Assembly: GCA_933228895.1 (NCBI GenBank)
Contig: OW121855.1
Location: 48,932,698 to 48,996,697, forward strand
DNA from: Platycnemis pennipes
Taxonomy: Eukaryota; Arthropoda; Insecta; Odonata; Platycnemididae
Length of the DNA stretch: 64,000 bases
Direction of reading: 5' to 3'
This document shows, piece by piece, positions 33,647 to 45,985 of this stretch; the first letter of the stretch is position 1, and each line of letters opens with the position of its first letter. The notes beneath the pieces are model-generated. The model made no database searches. It saw only the letters and a program-made list of their open reading frames with translations, and was not told the DNA's origin. The translations under genes were made by a program, and so were the position numbers.

Positions 33647-34898
33647 AACCCCCTCTAAAAGAGAACTACCCACAGTAATCGTCATAATGGGTTCCTAAAC
33701 CAATTGAGATTGGCGAAGCACCAGGAATTTTTTGAAGAACTGGGAATGTGTTTCTGCTCTCCTAAAAAGAAAGTACTTAACAAACAACGATGATGGGAGC
33801 GAGAGGATTATGAAGGTCCTTGGTTGAACCCCTGGCTCGTTTCGTGGAGGGAAGATGTGTTTTCCAAAATAACATCGCTGTTTTAGCGAAGAATGGTCGA
33901 AATCAGTCACTGAGTTGCTACTTCAGCATAAAACTGACATTCACGAATTTGTGAGTCTTATTGGCGCATTCGTGCATATGCACTTAATGCGAATTCGCGG
34001 AGACGAGGGTGCTTCTTCTTCCAGAATTAATATGGACGCAAATTCCCTTTGTATATTTTTTGTTAAATACGCGAAATATCTTAGCTATACTTTTATTGGT
34101 ATGTTGTAAATGTTAGTACTGATTTGAAGGTTACATTCCTTAATGTCTACATCTAAATTTACTCGTCCTCATCTTGGAACAGTAGTTTTAATATCCTTTG
34201 TTTTTAGCTTACTTTTATCCCAATAGTTTCATTGCGAAATTTGTGGGCCGTCATTGAGTTTTCTAGGTCATTATCAACACTCTTCTAATAATAATTTTTA
34301 ATTGTAAGACTATCTATGCGTGTTCTATCTCCTCACATCAAAGCCATTTCTGTCACGTTACAAGACTATTAATGTCCTATACTGCATTTCTCTTAAACCC
34401 GTCCTATAGTCCTCATTTCTTATGCTGTTTAGAATTCCTAGAGGAACGCTTCCTTCCTCTTTCACTTGGTATTTCCATACTTTTTGGAAGTATGAAGAAG
34501 TATTTTAAAACAATTGTCATCAAGATAATTGCCGTTTTATGACATTTTAGTTACTACGGTCTGGTTTTCTCTCCAGTGCATTGAATTTACGGCAATATCA
34601 TTCATTGGTGTTTTTTGAGTTACCTATTGCAAAACTGGTACCTCATTCTCCGAGTGATAGTTTTTAACTCGGTGAATACTCTGTCAGATTTGAATATTAT
34701 TTCCGCGATTATTCGCCCTTATTTGGACTTCATATACCGTGCATATCCCACTTGACAACACCCAATTATTGTAGCTTGTTCATTAAGCCATTTGAACCCG
34801 ACTAGATTCACTTTGTCATACTGTAGCCAAATTCCATTGAATCGCATCATGCTCGCCAGGTCGCCTTTAGACCGTCTTCATCTGCTGAAAATCTTATA

Positions 34899-34965
34899 TT
34901 CATATCTATATCTACGTTTCACCCTGTGAGCTGCCACAAGGGCGTATGACGGGGCGGAGGTCACC
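34899..34965 (+). repeat. Dispersed repeat R, diverged head
   Basis: It reads ATATCTATATCTACGTTTCA, then CCCTGTGAGCTGCCACAAGG and GCGTATGACGGGG, aligning with the R head (ATCTACATCTACATAATACC, CTGCaAGCCACCTcaAGGGTG, TGTGGCAGGGG). Only the first 65 bp are recognisable. Confidence 0.5.
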
Positions 34966-36295
34966 AGCCGTAAAGTTGAGCTTTGCTGAAAAAAAACTTT
35001 GTTTATTAATGATGTAACGTGTGTTTGAAAAATTACTTTGTTTGAATTGATTTAAGGCGATCGTTGAAAGTCACGTTCCTCTAATCTCTACGAAATCGTG
35101 AGTCCCAATGGAAATTCATGTGGACTAATCACAGAAAAACATGCGTAGCAGTCATTAAAATGTGTACATTCCTCGCTGTCAAAAGGTACGCTAATACACG
35201 GTAGCCTCATGCGACACGACCAGCTCTTTATTATACTTGGAAGCCTGTCGTGTTAGACGACTACGAACTCAGGTGCTTAATTGCTCGGTAGTTACTCCAT
35301 CCTTTTAGGTGATTACTGCCTTGTCCAGTCAGTAACTAAAAGTCAAGGTCTTCGCTAGTGGTTTCATATGGTTGTAACGAGATTTCTTAGCCATAAAAAA
35401 CGACAAATTATAAATGTGGGTAAGAGAACGCCATGTTTGAGGTGAAGAAATAATGAATTATAATATGATGTCGCAGGAAAAGTGCTCCAAATGCAGATTA
35501 GAAACGGAACAGCATCAATTCAATAAGTTTACTTCGCACCGTAGGATTTTAATCTATAAAGTATTTTTATCACAGTGGGCAAATTTATGGGGTCCAAGAT
35601 GTTGGTTCGGTGTCGATTCCAGTCACTTATTCACTTCTTGGAATGGAAAATATCAATTTCATCCTTGGGACGACCTCATGCATTTAATATAGTATTGAAA
35701 TTTGAGCGGAAGGCAAGCCGTTCTTAACGTTACTTTATCAAGCATGGCCATCAGGAGGAAAACGCTTTCTCTCCATCGTCTTAAATTCTTCCTCCTGCCC
35801 CCTCACCTGATTCTCGAAACCCCATTATATCCAGCCTCCGTAAGCTCATTCAGTTTCTCTCGCCATTGTTATCCTGGCGCTCTCCCCTGATCCCTCATTC
35901 CCAGATTTCATTTCGTCTTCGATATAAACATTACGATGCTGAATTTTCGGATGTATTCGCACTTATGCGTGCGTTCACAAGAATACTATTCAAGTCTTAC
36001 GAAAAAGCCGGGTAGAAAAGTGGAAATGGGGGTCAATAGTTCAAAAATACCATGTGTAGCTCTCAGGCGACTTGATTACCCCACCACTCCGTTGTTTCTC
36101 GTGTTCAATTGCAAGTGTTCACCGCCCTCCGCACCTTTGCGTCTAGTCTTTTATAGAAAATTTCTAGTGCTGCCTTAAAATCACATGGCGCATGAGAAAT
36201 TGCTGTGAATAAACACTAAATTTTCAGGTGTTACTTAGAGGAACTGCATGCTTAAAATAGCCCATAATTTGATTCAGTTATTAGTTCGAGATCAG
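34966..36295. other. Unassigned stretch
   Basis: No gene. A tRNA-like B-box motif (GGTGTCGATTCCAG, near 35610) lies inside an open frame 35453-35692 and argues that the frame is repeat-derived. Confidence 0.4.
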
Positions 36296-36490
36296 TTACT
36301 GTTCGAACCGGGTTTCTACTTACACAGTCGTTTTCAAGGTACACACCAAAGTACAGGTCTCTTAGCTGCCAGTATTTATGCAAGTCTACCAGTTGAGGGA
36401 GCATGTATAAATACTGGGAGCTGAGAGACCTGCACCTCCTCTTGTGTGTACCTTGAAAATGACTGTGGAAGTCGAAACCCAGTTCAGTAA
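36296..36490. mobile_element. Foldback MITE, about 80-bp arms
   Basis: The left arm has TTACTG, GGGTTTCTACTTACACAGTC, TTTTCAAGGTACACAC, CAGGTCTC and CAGTATTTATGCA. The right arm read on minus has TTACTG, GGGTTTCGACTTCCACAGTC, ATTTTCAAGGTACACAC, CAGGTCTCTCAGCTC and CAGTATTTATACA in the same order. The 195-bp element would fold into one long hairpin with about a 25-nt loop. No target duplication is visible and the superfamily is undetermined. It has no coding. Confidence 0.8.
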
Positions 36491-37040
36491 ATAAATTAAA
36501 ACTATGGACAATACCAAGTTATTGTAGTTATTTCTATGGCGATGAATATCTTGTAAAACATGATGGTATGTATTTATCTCGCAGGCTCTGAAATATTCTC
36601 AATAATCTCTATTTAAAATTTTTCGTAGATAATACTAATGTTGAATGGATGTAACAATAGGAAACATGAATTTACTGCCTCTAATTAGTATAACATGAGC
36701 TGTATCATCAACTGAAAGATGCCAGTCGCGTACGATTGTTATTTGTTATATTTCCAAATAAAATCCTTTCCGGTCACAGTAATTGACAGATGGATGGTAT
36801 TACCGCAAACCGAGTTTCAGGCTGAGAATGGCAACCTCAGCAGTCGACCAGCTACAAAACTCCGTAATATGTTCTGTTACACGTGTCTATAGCTAGAGAG
36901 CCAATAACTCCTGCGCATCATAATCCCCTAAACAAAAAAACATTTAGCATGCATAAAAAAATCAGCAAATCGAGAGATTTGGGTGAAATTAAAGAAACGA
37001 AAGAATTCAGAGCTCATGACTAGTTTATCTTGTGTATTTA
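36491..37040. other. Unassigned stretch
   Basis: Nothing recognised. Confidence 0.45.
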
Positions 37041-37285
37041 ATCTACATTTACATAATACCCTGCGAGTCACCATAAAGGTGTGTGGCAGAGGGTAAATTC
37101 ACACCAAACATGCATTACATATCATGTATAAAAAAGATAAGTAATTATATTGTAGCCTAAAATTCATAATTTAAAAAAGATAAAAATAGCGAAGCAAGCA
37201 CGCAAAAACATGCTGTTAGTTGGGTTAGCTTAAATTTCTTATACCAACGTGCAACTACCTATTCCATACATTGATACACTTGTAT
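37041..37285 (+). repeat. Dispersed repeat R, second long copy
   Basis: Starts ATCTACATTTACATAATACC and shares with 13972-14225 the blocks GGTGTGTGGCAGaGG, CACCAAACATGCATTACATA, AAAAAAGATAAAAATAGCGA, AAACATGCTGTtAGTTGGGT and CCAACGTGCAACTACCTA. Between blocks the copies differ by small indels, so both are old. Class unknown. Confidence 0.8.
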
Positions 37286-39298
37286 TTATACAAGTATATA
37301 ATCATTCCAGAGCCGAAGTTTTCACCTTGGTTTACCGGTTTTTATTTGATTTTTGGAAGTTGAACGATATATAAAGGTAAACCATACTCTACAGTACCAT
37401 TCGCCAGGTGCTTTTCCCAGTGCATCTTTTTTCGTTAAAATAAGGGAGCTTCCCCTTTGTCGCTGCCTCATGCCTATCTACTCTCTGTGCGACAAGACGA
37501 GAACTTGACCCTGACTTTCAGAAGGAGAGGCAAGGCCACTGAGATATGGTGACCAATGCCATTCATTGATGGAGACAACATTTTTGCCCCCAGTGGCACA
37601 TTCCAAAGCAAGGGCTAACTAAGAAGGAAATCAGGTGAGCTGGAGCGAAGTCAAAGATCTTTTGAGGGATAGAAATAGGAAAGGAAGTCCCGCGCGAGTC
37701 TGATGTGCTTTTTGCTTCGATTTCCCTTCAAGAGTCCACTGCACCGCAAGTAGGAATACACTTTCACTTGCCGTCGATCTACCGGAAAGATGACGTTGGT
37801 GTCGAGGAAATTCGATGAATTGGTGCGGACTTCAACCCGTGCTTGCCACTTCGGAATTCACGCCAGCGGATTCTTGTGCACGTGCGGGAAAACAAACTTG
37901 CGTCAATTTGGTAGTTTCACAGATGGGAGCGAAAGTTTTGAAAGTATAGGTACCTTCACCTTCAGGAGATCTACATAACCAAGGAATAGGTAGATGTTTG
38001 AGTAATTTTACCAAGATTTTTTTACGGCTTTCCACGTGCTTTGTTCGAGATGGTTGGGAAATGGAGACCTTTGTTCCATATCATCCGTTAAATATGACTC
38101 ACTTGGCGCTCTTTCCGTCAGGGACGATAAAATTTTCATGCCTGAATCCGGAAGGAAGATGGCGAGAACGCGAGTACAGGTGGAGAGAGTTGAAAGAGGC
38201 GAATGTTAATATTTTTATTGCTTGTTCTCCGAAAGCTGAGCAGATACTTATTCATTGGGATTCATCCGGGTCTAGGCACGAGGAATATCAGAAAGAGGAT
38301 GCTGGTACGGGCGTGCCTTGCTCATATACTTGTAATAAATATATAAAATTGTCACTGTCAAAGTTCATCCTTCCCTTTATTGGGCTCTTCCTTGGCTTGC
38401 CATTCTCTATCGTTTGCAAATCAGATTTGCACATTTGATAGCAAAAAATATGATTGACTCCTGGTACACTCCTGCTCTGAAAACGAATTTATCGTCAGAT
38501 AAATAACCAAGCGCTTAATTTACACCGCAGAGTCATAGTAGAAGTCTTACATGATTTAATCTTTACTTTTCATTGTTATGGGTGATAAAATCATCTAGGT
38601 ATCTAAATATTTTTTTGATTTTTAGTTACTCTATCTTCTACATTTCCCCAACGCGTGATGCAGATTTGCTTTGCCTTTAGTAGCCGAAATATTCAGTTAA
38701 TTTACTTAAAAGCTACATTCCTTTCTCAAAGTAAGACGGTAGTAGTTTTCCTCACTAGAGTTGGCGAATTTGGTTGCTTATTTTTTTGAAAGTTTAGATG
38801 TTTTTATTCAGTTGCTCACAGAATTCTATTTGTACTAGATATACGATGTTCTAGCCTATACTGGATTGATTTCTATCGACTTTTCTGACACACTGTCGCT
38901 CACATGAAGAATCAACACTCTGTGATTACGTAATTATGTTCATCTGATGCATTAGCAATGAAATTTCGAGGTGTGAAAAGGATTCCAATAGTGTTTTTCA
39001 CGGTGAAGACCGTAAAAATCATAGCGCTTTAGGTCACGCTTCATATTACATTCTTCACCAAACCCCCCTGACATTGATTCCCTCTTGCCTTTGAAAGCAT
39101 TGACTCTTTTTCCAGAGTGACTCTCCTTCGAATATCCGGGAATTATGCCCAGTTGCCTCCAACGCATGTAATAACTAAGTAGTTGAACTGGTTCAACTGC
39201 TGTAACTAATTTTGGCCCACTTTAATGTTTTCCTTATCTTCTTTTATCTTGAAATTGTCATTATTAAATTTTCTTATGTTTTTATTCAATCCAATAGT
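37286..39298. other. Unassigned 2-kb stretch
   Basis: No supported gene. The open frame 37998-38438 (+, no ATG start) has no recognisable domain and is about as long as chance frames elsewhere in the window. Confidence 0.4.
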
Positions 39299-39362
39299 AG
39301 TCCGTTTGGTAGAACGTCGAGCTACCTATCGGCGGTGCCGGGTTCGAATCCTGGAGTGGACT
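39299..39362 (+). tRNA. tRNA-like pseudogene or armless tRNA relic
   Basis: The ends AGTCCGT and GTGGACT pair over seven positions (two G-T wobbles). CCGGG-TTCGAAT-CCTGG forms a five-pair T arm one base before the acceptor strand, as in real tRNAs. GGTAG/CTACC could make a D-like stem. At 64 nt there is no room for a normal anticodon arm and I cannot name an anticodon. It is most likely a truncated tRNA-derived sequence. Confidence 0.3.
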
Positions 39363-41182
39363 TTGGAAATTTTTTAACTCAAAATTATGTGATTTTCTAG
39401 GTGCCACTAGCGCAAGGGAAGGAGCTTCACCCCATGTAAGATGCGTGAAGTTTACTTCCTATCGTGCTTAGTATTTCACTAGGCTGTGCGCTCACCCCTT
39501 AGATCGGTCATCTGGTTGAATACTTATTTAACAGTAGTTTCGTGAAACTACCGGTGAATCTAGTACAAACTTGCAGCCCTTTAGTACCAACTGGCGAACT
39601 AGTGCTTTATCGTTCTTAATCCGTAGCAAATTTATCAACTTTCCTTCTATCTTTATTTCCGCATTAAGCTCATCTTTCTCTTCTTTCACTATTTCTTTGG
39701 CAAATGCATAAAAATACCGTTGATATAGGGCAGCTCCCTAAAAACTCCCATCCTGTTATCGCTCACGTGGATTCTCGACCCGCTGCCTTCACGCCTTTTA
39801 TGTCAAGTTTAAATTCCGTTTTCCTCCTATTCCTCCTCCATATGATTACAGTTTCAACATACCTTCGAATAATTTAGCTCTTTCGCTGCTATCAACGCAT
39901 ATATATGAGTTTGATACGTAATTTGTTAACTAGTGTACATAAACAAGTATTACAGAAATTGGCAAGCGTGGTCATGTTGACCTGCTTCATAAGACCACTT
40001 CCCTTATAATTCCTAACTATTGGCATCGTAGCTAATATTTATTTTGGAATGAAAGGTGTAATGTTGTTACTTCGCTCAATGTCCGAAACTGATAGACCGG
40101 TTGTTGGAATATTTTGGAATGAAATGAGATTAAGTTTCTATTGAAAGTATGAGGTGATCTGGCCAAGCCTTACATCTCTTTACCGAGTGAAAATAACAGA
40201 TTACGTGCGTTCTCTGGAGATCGAACTGAGCAACAATTCGGAAAGAGAAGGAAAAGTGGAGGAGGTGAAGGAGTCAGTGAAGGGGAGGGGAATTTTGAGG
40301 GTGTAGAAAATAGAAATACTTTGTGGGCGGGGTCTACTGCGGGGGTGGGTGATCGGGGAAGATAAAAAGAGTGAAGTTTGGTCTCTCGAGGGGAAATATG
40401 TATTTGGTTTTTTTTTGTGATGCCCTTTTTTCTTGTTACGATCTCTTGGAGATCAGCCATCCGGTCCACCTTTTCCTTTCCCGAAATTCCCTTGGTTCGT
40501 TCCAAATACCCAATACCCAATACCGTTCCTATACCCAAAATTCCGATCGGAATCGTCACACCATTGAGTTGAACTCAAAGAACCAAGAGGAGAGGGGCTG
40601 CCAATCCAGTTGAAGGCGATGAAACGGATGACGAAACAAGTAGAAGCGGATGTGCAGTGGCACCTTGCCGATAATACTTGCTGCAAAAAGCGATTCTTTG
40701 ATAGATTCAGATGGATACAGATGGTATTCATGGTTCAATGATGCAGTTATGTCCCGCCGCTGTCCCATGGAACATCCCGGGAGTAACAAAAACGAGATTA
40801 ACGGAACCACGACACCATCATTTTTTGCAATTATGATTGTTTTGAAACTGAGACCCGACCCAGGGTTCACGTCACCCTCTCGCCCTCTTCTTCCACGATC
40901 GTGAGGGAATGAAGGCGAAGTGGCCATGCAGTGCAGTGGTCTTGGATCAGGACTCAGAGCCATAATACCAACCCAGGATAAGGGACAAGGGCAGAAGGCG
41001 TCCAAACATTTAATTCGAGTGACCAGATCGCAAAATACCCGAGAATTGGCGGGTAAATTGTTTTACACACTGTAATGAATATACACAATATTTTTACTGG
41101 ACGATATTCAAATAATAAAGTCAAGCTTGTTAACTAGCCTCAAAAAACCTTAACGGAGTTACCCACTGTTCTGCACAACAGT
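39363..41182. other. Unassigned 1.8-kb stretch
   Basis: No supported gene. A purine-rich, G-rich patch at 40220-40400 and short AATACCC-type tandem units at about 40503-40535 are the only marks. Open frames on both strands around 40170-41005 overlap and lack domains. Confidence 0.4.
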
Positions 41183-41390
41183 AGATTTTCCACTGAGGAA
41201 AAAAACAATTCGCCTCAGCCGGGACTCGAACCCGAAACAACCTTATTTTTGCCATATGCTTTGAACATTTTATTACGGAGGACTTGGTAGTTTAAATAGT
41301 TATGACACCTGGCCGGTATCAGGGGATTTCGAGTTCGAGTCCCGATCAAGGTGAATTATTGTTTTCACAGGGAAAAATCTTCGAATAACT
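41183..41390. repeat. Second head-to-head inverted dimer of tRNA-like units
   Basis: The left arm AGATTTTCCACTGAGG, AAACAATTCGCC, CGGGACTCGAACCC is matched on minus by the right arm: AGATTTTTCCCTGTG, AAACAATAATTCACC, CGGGACTCGAACTC. Each arm thus has an outward-facing B box (GGGTTCGAGTCCCGG on minus, GAGTTCGAGTCCCGA on plus) and an outward T-rich tail. The right arm also has an A-box-like TTGGTAGTTTAAATAG. The arrangement is the same as at 5032-5177 although the sequence differs. Confidence 0.7.
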
Positions 41391-41565
41391 TGTGATTAAT
41401 GTAATTGAATTTGAAGTTGGCGGTTTGAACTTATTTTCGTAAAAAATACAGGTTAAAAAATAATGATATGACTTATGCTGAATGTATTCGCGGCACAGTT
41501 AAATTGTGCAGAGGGAAGGATCTGGCCCCTAGTCCGTAGTTTGGACCCCGCTGAATTAGGGCTCC

Positions 41566-41865
41566 AGGTTGATGTCGTATCTAAAGTAAAGGTCTGCCAT
41601 CTCGAGGGCTCTGTTAAGGATACTGGCATGGACAGAGGTTGTTCAGTTAAATCCCAGTTCCTTATTGAGTGTTGTGTCAAGACCAAGATCAGGTTCTTGG
41701 TCCGTCGGATGGAATGATAATTCGTTGACCCCTTGGCGCCTTCCGTAAAGAGCAGGCTAATGGCGACGCTGGGTTTCCCTCTGCCCTCCGAGCTCCGTAA
41801 AACTCCAATCTCTACCTAATTATCCCCTTATCCTCAATGGCACAAATGACCTTAAGTGTTGGTCT
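41566..41865 (+). mobile_element. SINE (main family), GCATGGAC subfamily
   Basis: A decayed head (CCATCTCGAGGGCTCTG) is followed by GCATGGACAGAGGTTGTTCA, as in the 29827 copy. Then come GGTCCGTCGGATGGAATGAT, GACCCCTTGGCGCCTTCCGT, AGGCTAATGGCGACGCTGGG and AAATGACCTTAAGTGTTGG. The 3' end runs into a C homopolymer (41866-41883). Confidence 0.85.
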
Positions 41866-41883
41866 CCCCCCCCCCCCCCCCCC
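41866..41883. repeat. Homopolymer C18
   Basis: An uninterrupted run of 18 C directly after the SINE 3' region. Length is likely to be polymorphic or mis-called. Confidence 0.9.
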
Positions 41884-44171
41884 ACCCTCCCTTCCTTTCC
41901 CCCGGTTACTGACTGAATCGATAAAAGTGGAAAACATAGGAAGCAGGGTATTATCAATATCTACATTAATGTCGATGATACATTGGGATACCGGAATAAG
42001 GAACTTCTCAGGAAGAAAAAGGTTTGTCGTTGAGTAGGAAATAATTTTAGTCATTATTATTCGTTTCCACTGATCTAATCTCTTCAACTATCTAATTTAT
42101 CCATCCTAATTAATCTTTTCTAATGTTTCTCATTCTATTTCAAAGTCAGGATGATTTAAGCTGTTATGAAGACTAATGACGTGACCTGCCATGTATATCG
42201 TAGGCAACCTTTCCTGGGACAAACACAGTGCCACCACCTGTAGCATAATAGTCTTTAAAATCTCATTGCTCACTTCTGATGACTCAAGTGGCACCCGTTG
42301 AAAATTGGGCCGACTCAAATGCTGGGCTGTCCGCAACATTCTGACGGTAACGCGCTGGCCTGTTGACCCAGATCCCTCTTCAGGCGTGAAACTTGTGTTC
42401 ATCCTAGGATTGGTTATCTATGACGCATGTATCCTTATTCTTCGCATTGAGTGTTCGACGAAGAACAACTACCGCCAACCAACTAACTAGACGCCAAAGG
42501 CAGTCTAGTAGGAACTCCTTTGAATGAACAAACCAATTGAAATGGCTTTTGAAGCAAATCAGCATCACTGTCATGCACGACAATTTTAACAACGCTAATT
42601 CTGGCCAAGTTTAATGGAGATACAACTTGCAGTAACATCGTTAATATGAAATTATATTCATGCAAGCCAAAGAAAATTGAGTAGGATAATCTTAATCTAT
42701 CAAGACTCGACCGTTATTAATGACAACAAATTGGATAACACAATTAAGATATTGATCATCAATCAGTAATATATTCCATTATAAATAGCATTTATTGTTA
42801 TTAACTCCTTTGGTCTACCCTTGATGAACAACTCGAATTCTATTTCTTGCTGCTAGATAAAACCCTAAAGGGTCCTCATTTCTTCTTCTCTCTGGAGACT
42901 ATCCATCTCATCAAATTCATCTTCCCCAAGGTTTCTGTACCTCCTTTCTTTCTCTCTTAATTTTTTGTTTCTATATTAATTTTAACTCAAGAAACAACTG
43001 ACTACCGCATGATTGCACCATTAGGAGGAAAAACTTTATTTTGCCCTTATTAGTCGGCAATACTATCCTTTTGTTCATGAGAATATGTAAGGAGCGGATG
43101 AAATATACTCTTAGAATCTTGGTTTAAAGAACTGAGTAGTCGTATATTCGGGAAGGGCATGAGGACAATTGCCCACTTGTTATATTAGAATTTTCTTTCA
43201 AAAATTATACAGGCGAGCTGCTGCGAAAATATGGAATATATATTTTTTGATTTTAAAATAATTAACTTTCAGAGAACTTTAGACCATTAAGGAGCTTAAG
43301 ATGTTATCATCTCTGAGGAAAACGAGACTCCTCCAATGAAAACAGTAACATCTGTTTCAAAGAGGCCGGATATTCACGTGTTGAAGCAGGATTCAATGCA
43401 TAAGTCCGTCGGTGTTCACGGACGCATCTTACCAGGTAAACTTGAAAGATCTGATGCCGTTTTTCAAAATCCATTTTGACCAAGTTGGATATGCTGGTAG
43501 TAACACACAAAAGTTGGACTTAAATGTTGTTATTTTTTCGAGCAATCGTCAGTTAAAAAATTCCTTCCAAATAGATACCTTCTTGTCTCGCTGACTTTTC
43601 GTTACTATTTATATAGAAAAGTAGTTAAAGCGTCTACTGTGTATTCACCCCTATGCCATCACTTTCCTACGATAACCGATGGAGACTTTGAATGTAATTA
43701 ATTTTGTATTAAAACACAATTTTCAGCAGTAAATTACAAGCTACAAGTTAAAATTTAGTATAAATTAATATTCTATTAAATTCATCTATTAAACTCCTGT
43801 TTTTATATTTCATGGATAGCATTCTTTAATTATTGTTTTTCTCACTGTGGTAAAATAATAACCTTAAATGACGGAGGAAAGAGTGTATCATTTATGATTG
43901 CATTAATTAGTGATTCTTCGTGCAATATTAACGACAGATTTTTGACGACCAGAGAGAAAAATATCGCCACTGCTGTAAATATCAAAGAGGATATCGAATG
44001 TAGGAAAAAGCTGGTGCTATTGCGATGAATGCTACATCACTCATGCCTCTCTTTCACATGTTTTCTGCAAGGAGGGGTTAACATTCCTGCATAATATTGG
44101 TTGTCGAATTGCTATCACTTGCCTAAGTAGTTATGCACGATGATTTAGCCAATATTATGATTTTAATAATA
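41884..44171. other. Unassigned 2.3-kb stretch
   Basis: No supported gene. The stretch 42130-42500 has TE-like texture: a minus-strand 90-codon frame and the sequence ATCCTAGGATTGGTT (42404-42418), which matches the LINE 3' end at 25273-25287 but is too short to call. CCAACCAACTAACTAG near 42475 resembles the AACT-type tail of the 51445 SINE. Confidence 0.35.
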
Positions 44172-44340
44172 GCTGACTGCGGTAGCCAGATCGGTTAAGT
44201 GCTACTTGGAAACCCACATCCACGAGTTTGACTTCACCTGAGTCGAGGATTTTGTGTTTGCTTGAATAAGGTAGGGCGGTTCGATGTAACCGGCACTGTT
44301 GGAGTACTTAAGGGATTCTGCGACTACTACTTGAATCTCG
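44172..44340 (+). mobile_element. Second SINE-like family, copy 2
   Basis: It aligns with 17305-17460 through GCGGTAGCCAGATCGG, a B-box-like ACGAGTTTGACTTCACC, GGATTTTGTGTTTGCT and GGTTCGATGTAACC..GGAGTA. Ends are undefined. Confidence 0.6.
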
Positions 44341-45674
44341 ACATTTAAATACTTATATTTTGTTAAAAACTGCTGTTCGCTGAGTGAAATAGATAAAACT
44401 GATTATGGACGTATTTTAAGGATGGAGGGAAAACATGATACATGTATGAAATCTATTCGTGATAACTTCAATATCATTTTTAAATTTTATTTTCAGACAA
44501 GGTATATTTTGAACGTTCTTTTTCAAATTAAATATTCATTGAATTTGCCAAAGTGGAAATAGAATATTTCACAAATCTGTGCCTTCATTATCTCATCTGC
44601 ATTTATACGGTGACGGAGCGTATTGATTGGAGTTATAATAATATTTTGCCAGAGAAGAGTGGATTGCTGCCATACCCATTTTAGAGAAACTTTTCCTCTG
44701 GTTTTACTGCAAGAGAATGTGGACAGATTTCTATAATAATTAATGGTCTTTGGTGTGAGAAAAAATGGGCAAAAATGTTAACTTGGACTGTTCAATGAAA
44801 TGATCTGATAGGGGATTATATATGTATTTCCTTGTCATATATTTGCACTCGAGGGACGAACAAGCTCAAGTGACATGTTGTCGAAGTTGTAGTTAAAGTA
44901 TTGTACCCTCAGGTGTGACTTATAAATGAACACGGTGTGAAATTTTCGTGAATCGGGACACGGACTTAAAGAGCTTGACGTATCTAAACGCTGAGATAAA
45001 TAATGCGTACTTCCAAATCTATGGGTGGACTTCATCTCGCCCCCAAATCACGAGGATTTATCGTTCACCCACATTTTACCGAGTAAATTTGCGGGTTTTC
45101 TCGGCAAACTTAAAATTACACGTTTCATTAATCAATGGCTATGCCGTCATTGGGGTCGCGACATGGGTCGATGAAAACTCGAGTGTTTTAACCTGATATA
45201 CAGGGAACCTTGTGGCGACTCACTTTTCTCCTCAGTACATATCTGGACTCTCGATAGGCTTGGCGCAGTGTACGATTTAAATTATTAGAAATGCAAAAGT
45301 TTATAAAAATTTTACACGTGCAAAAGCTTGGTATCCTATAAATAATCACGAGTACCTTTCCAGGATAATTGTGGGAAATGTATTGGTTCATGGATTAATA
45401 TGTCGAATTTTTTTTACTTTCTCGCGTGGACTTGCAGTATATTTTATATTTTGCCTATTAATATCTCCGGTCCCTTCATTTCGGCTATTTTTAGTTATAC
45501 TAAGAGTACCGTGAACAGGGTAAGTCAGCAAAAGTGAGTGCTGTGTCAAAACTCTCCATGGAAATTCCAGCACGAGCGAATTAAAATCCTATCCATTCCT
45601 CTTCTTGGCCCAAAAATGTAATGCGTCAAACTATCCCGTAATCTTCATGGCCATGCAAGAAATGTATACAAGTC
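44341..45674. other. Unassigned stretch
   Basis: AT-rich, nothing recognised. Confidence 0.45.
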
Positions 45675-45985
45675 CTGGGGTCAGGGTTGCTAGAGTACTA
45701 GCCTCCCATCCCGAGGGCACGAGTTCGAATCCCAGCAGTAGCTGAGATATTTCATCGGCATGCCAATCCTTACCGGAGTGCTGTGTGGAGATCACTTCAG
45801 TATAGTGCTCCATTCTTCGGGTGGGGTCAGTAAACCGTGGTCCCCTTGGCGTCATCCGTTAAGAGCGGGCTAATACCGACGCCGGATTTCTTTCCACCCT
45901 TCCCCATTCCCTAAAAAATTCGTAATTTTTCCTTTTTATCCACCAATTTTAAATGCAGAAAATGGCCTCAGTTGTCGGCGAGACA
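45675..45985 (+). mobile_element. SINE (main family), near full length
   Basis: The head GGGTTGCTAGAGTACTAGCC and B box ACGAGTTCGAATCCC are followed by AGCAGTAGCTGAGATATTTC, the GGCAGTGGCGAATTATTC-type segment. Then CCGTGGTCCCCTTGGCGTCA, GGGCTAATACCGACGCCGGA, and AATGGCCTCAGTTGTCGG at the 3' end. It resembles the full-length 51445 copy most closely. No target duplication found. Confidence 0.88.

Larger units (their letters stand above)
30056..34898. other. Unassigned 4.8-kb stretch with microsatellites
   Basis: No supported gene. Contents: TCA microsatellite 30279-30297, CT tract 31120-31136, TA tract 31456-31491, a GC-richer Ser/Pro-coding open frame on minus around 31550-31750, and inverted motif pairs at 33508-33553 and 33619-33646. 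None identifies a gene. Confidence 0.4.

Noticed and set aside
37998..38438. Plus-strand 146-codon frame
   Set aside because: No ATG at the start, no domain, and length within chance expectation for 64 kb in six frames.
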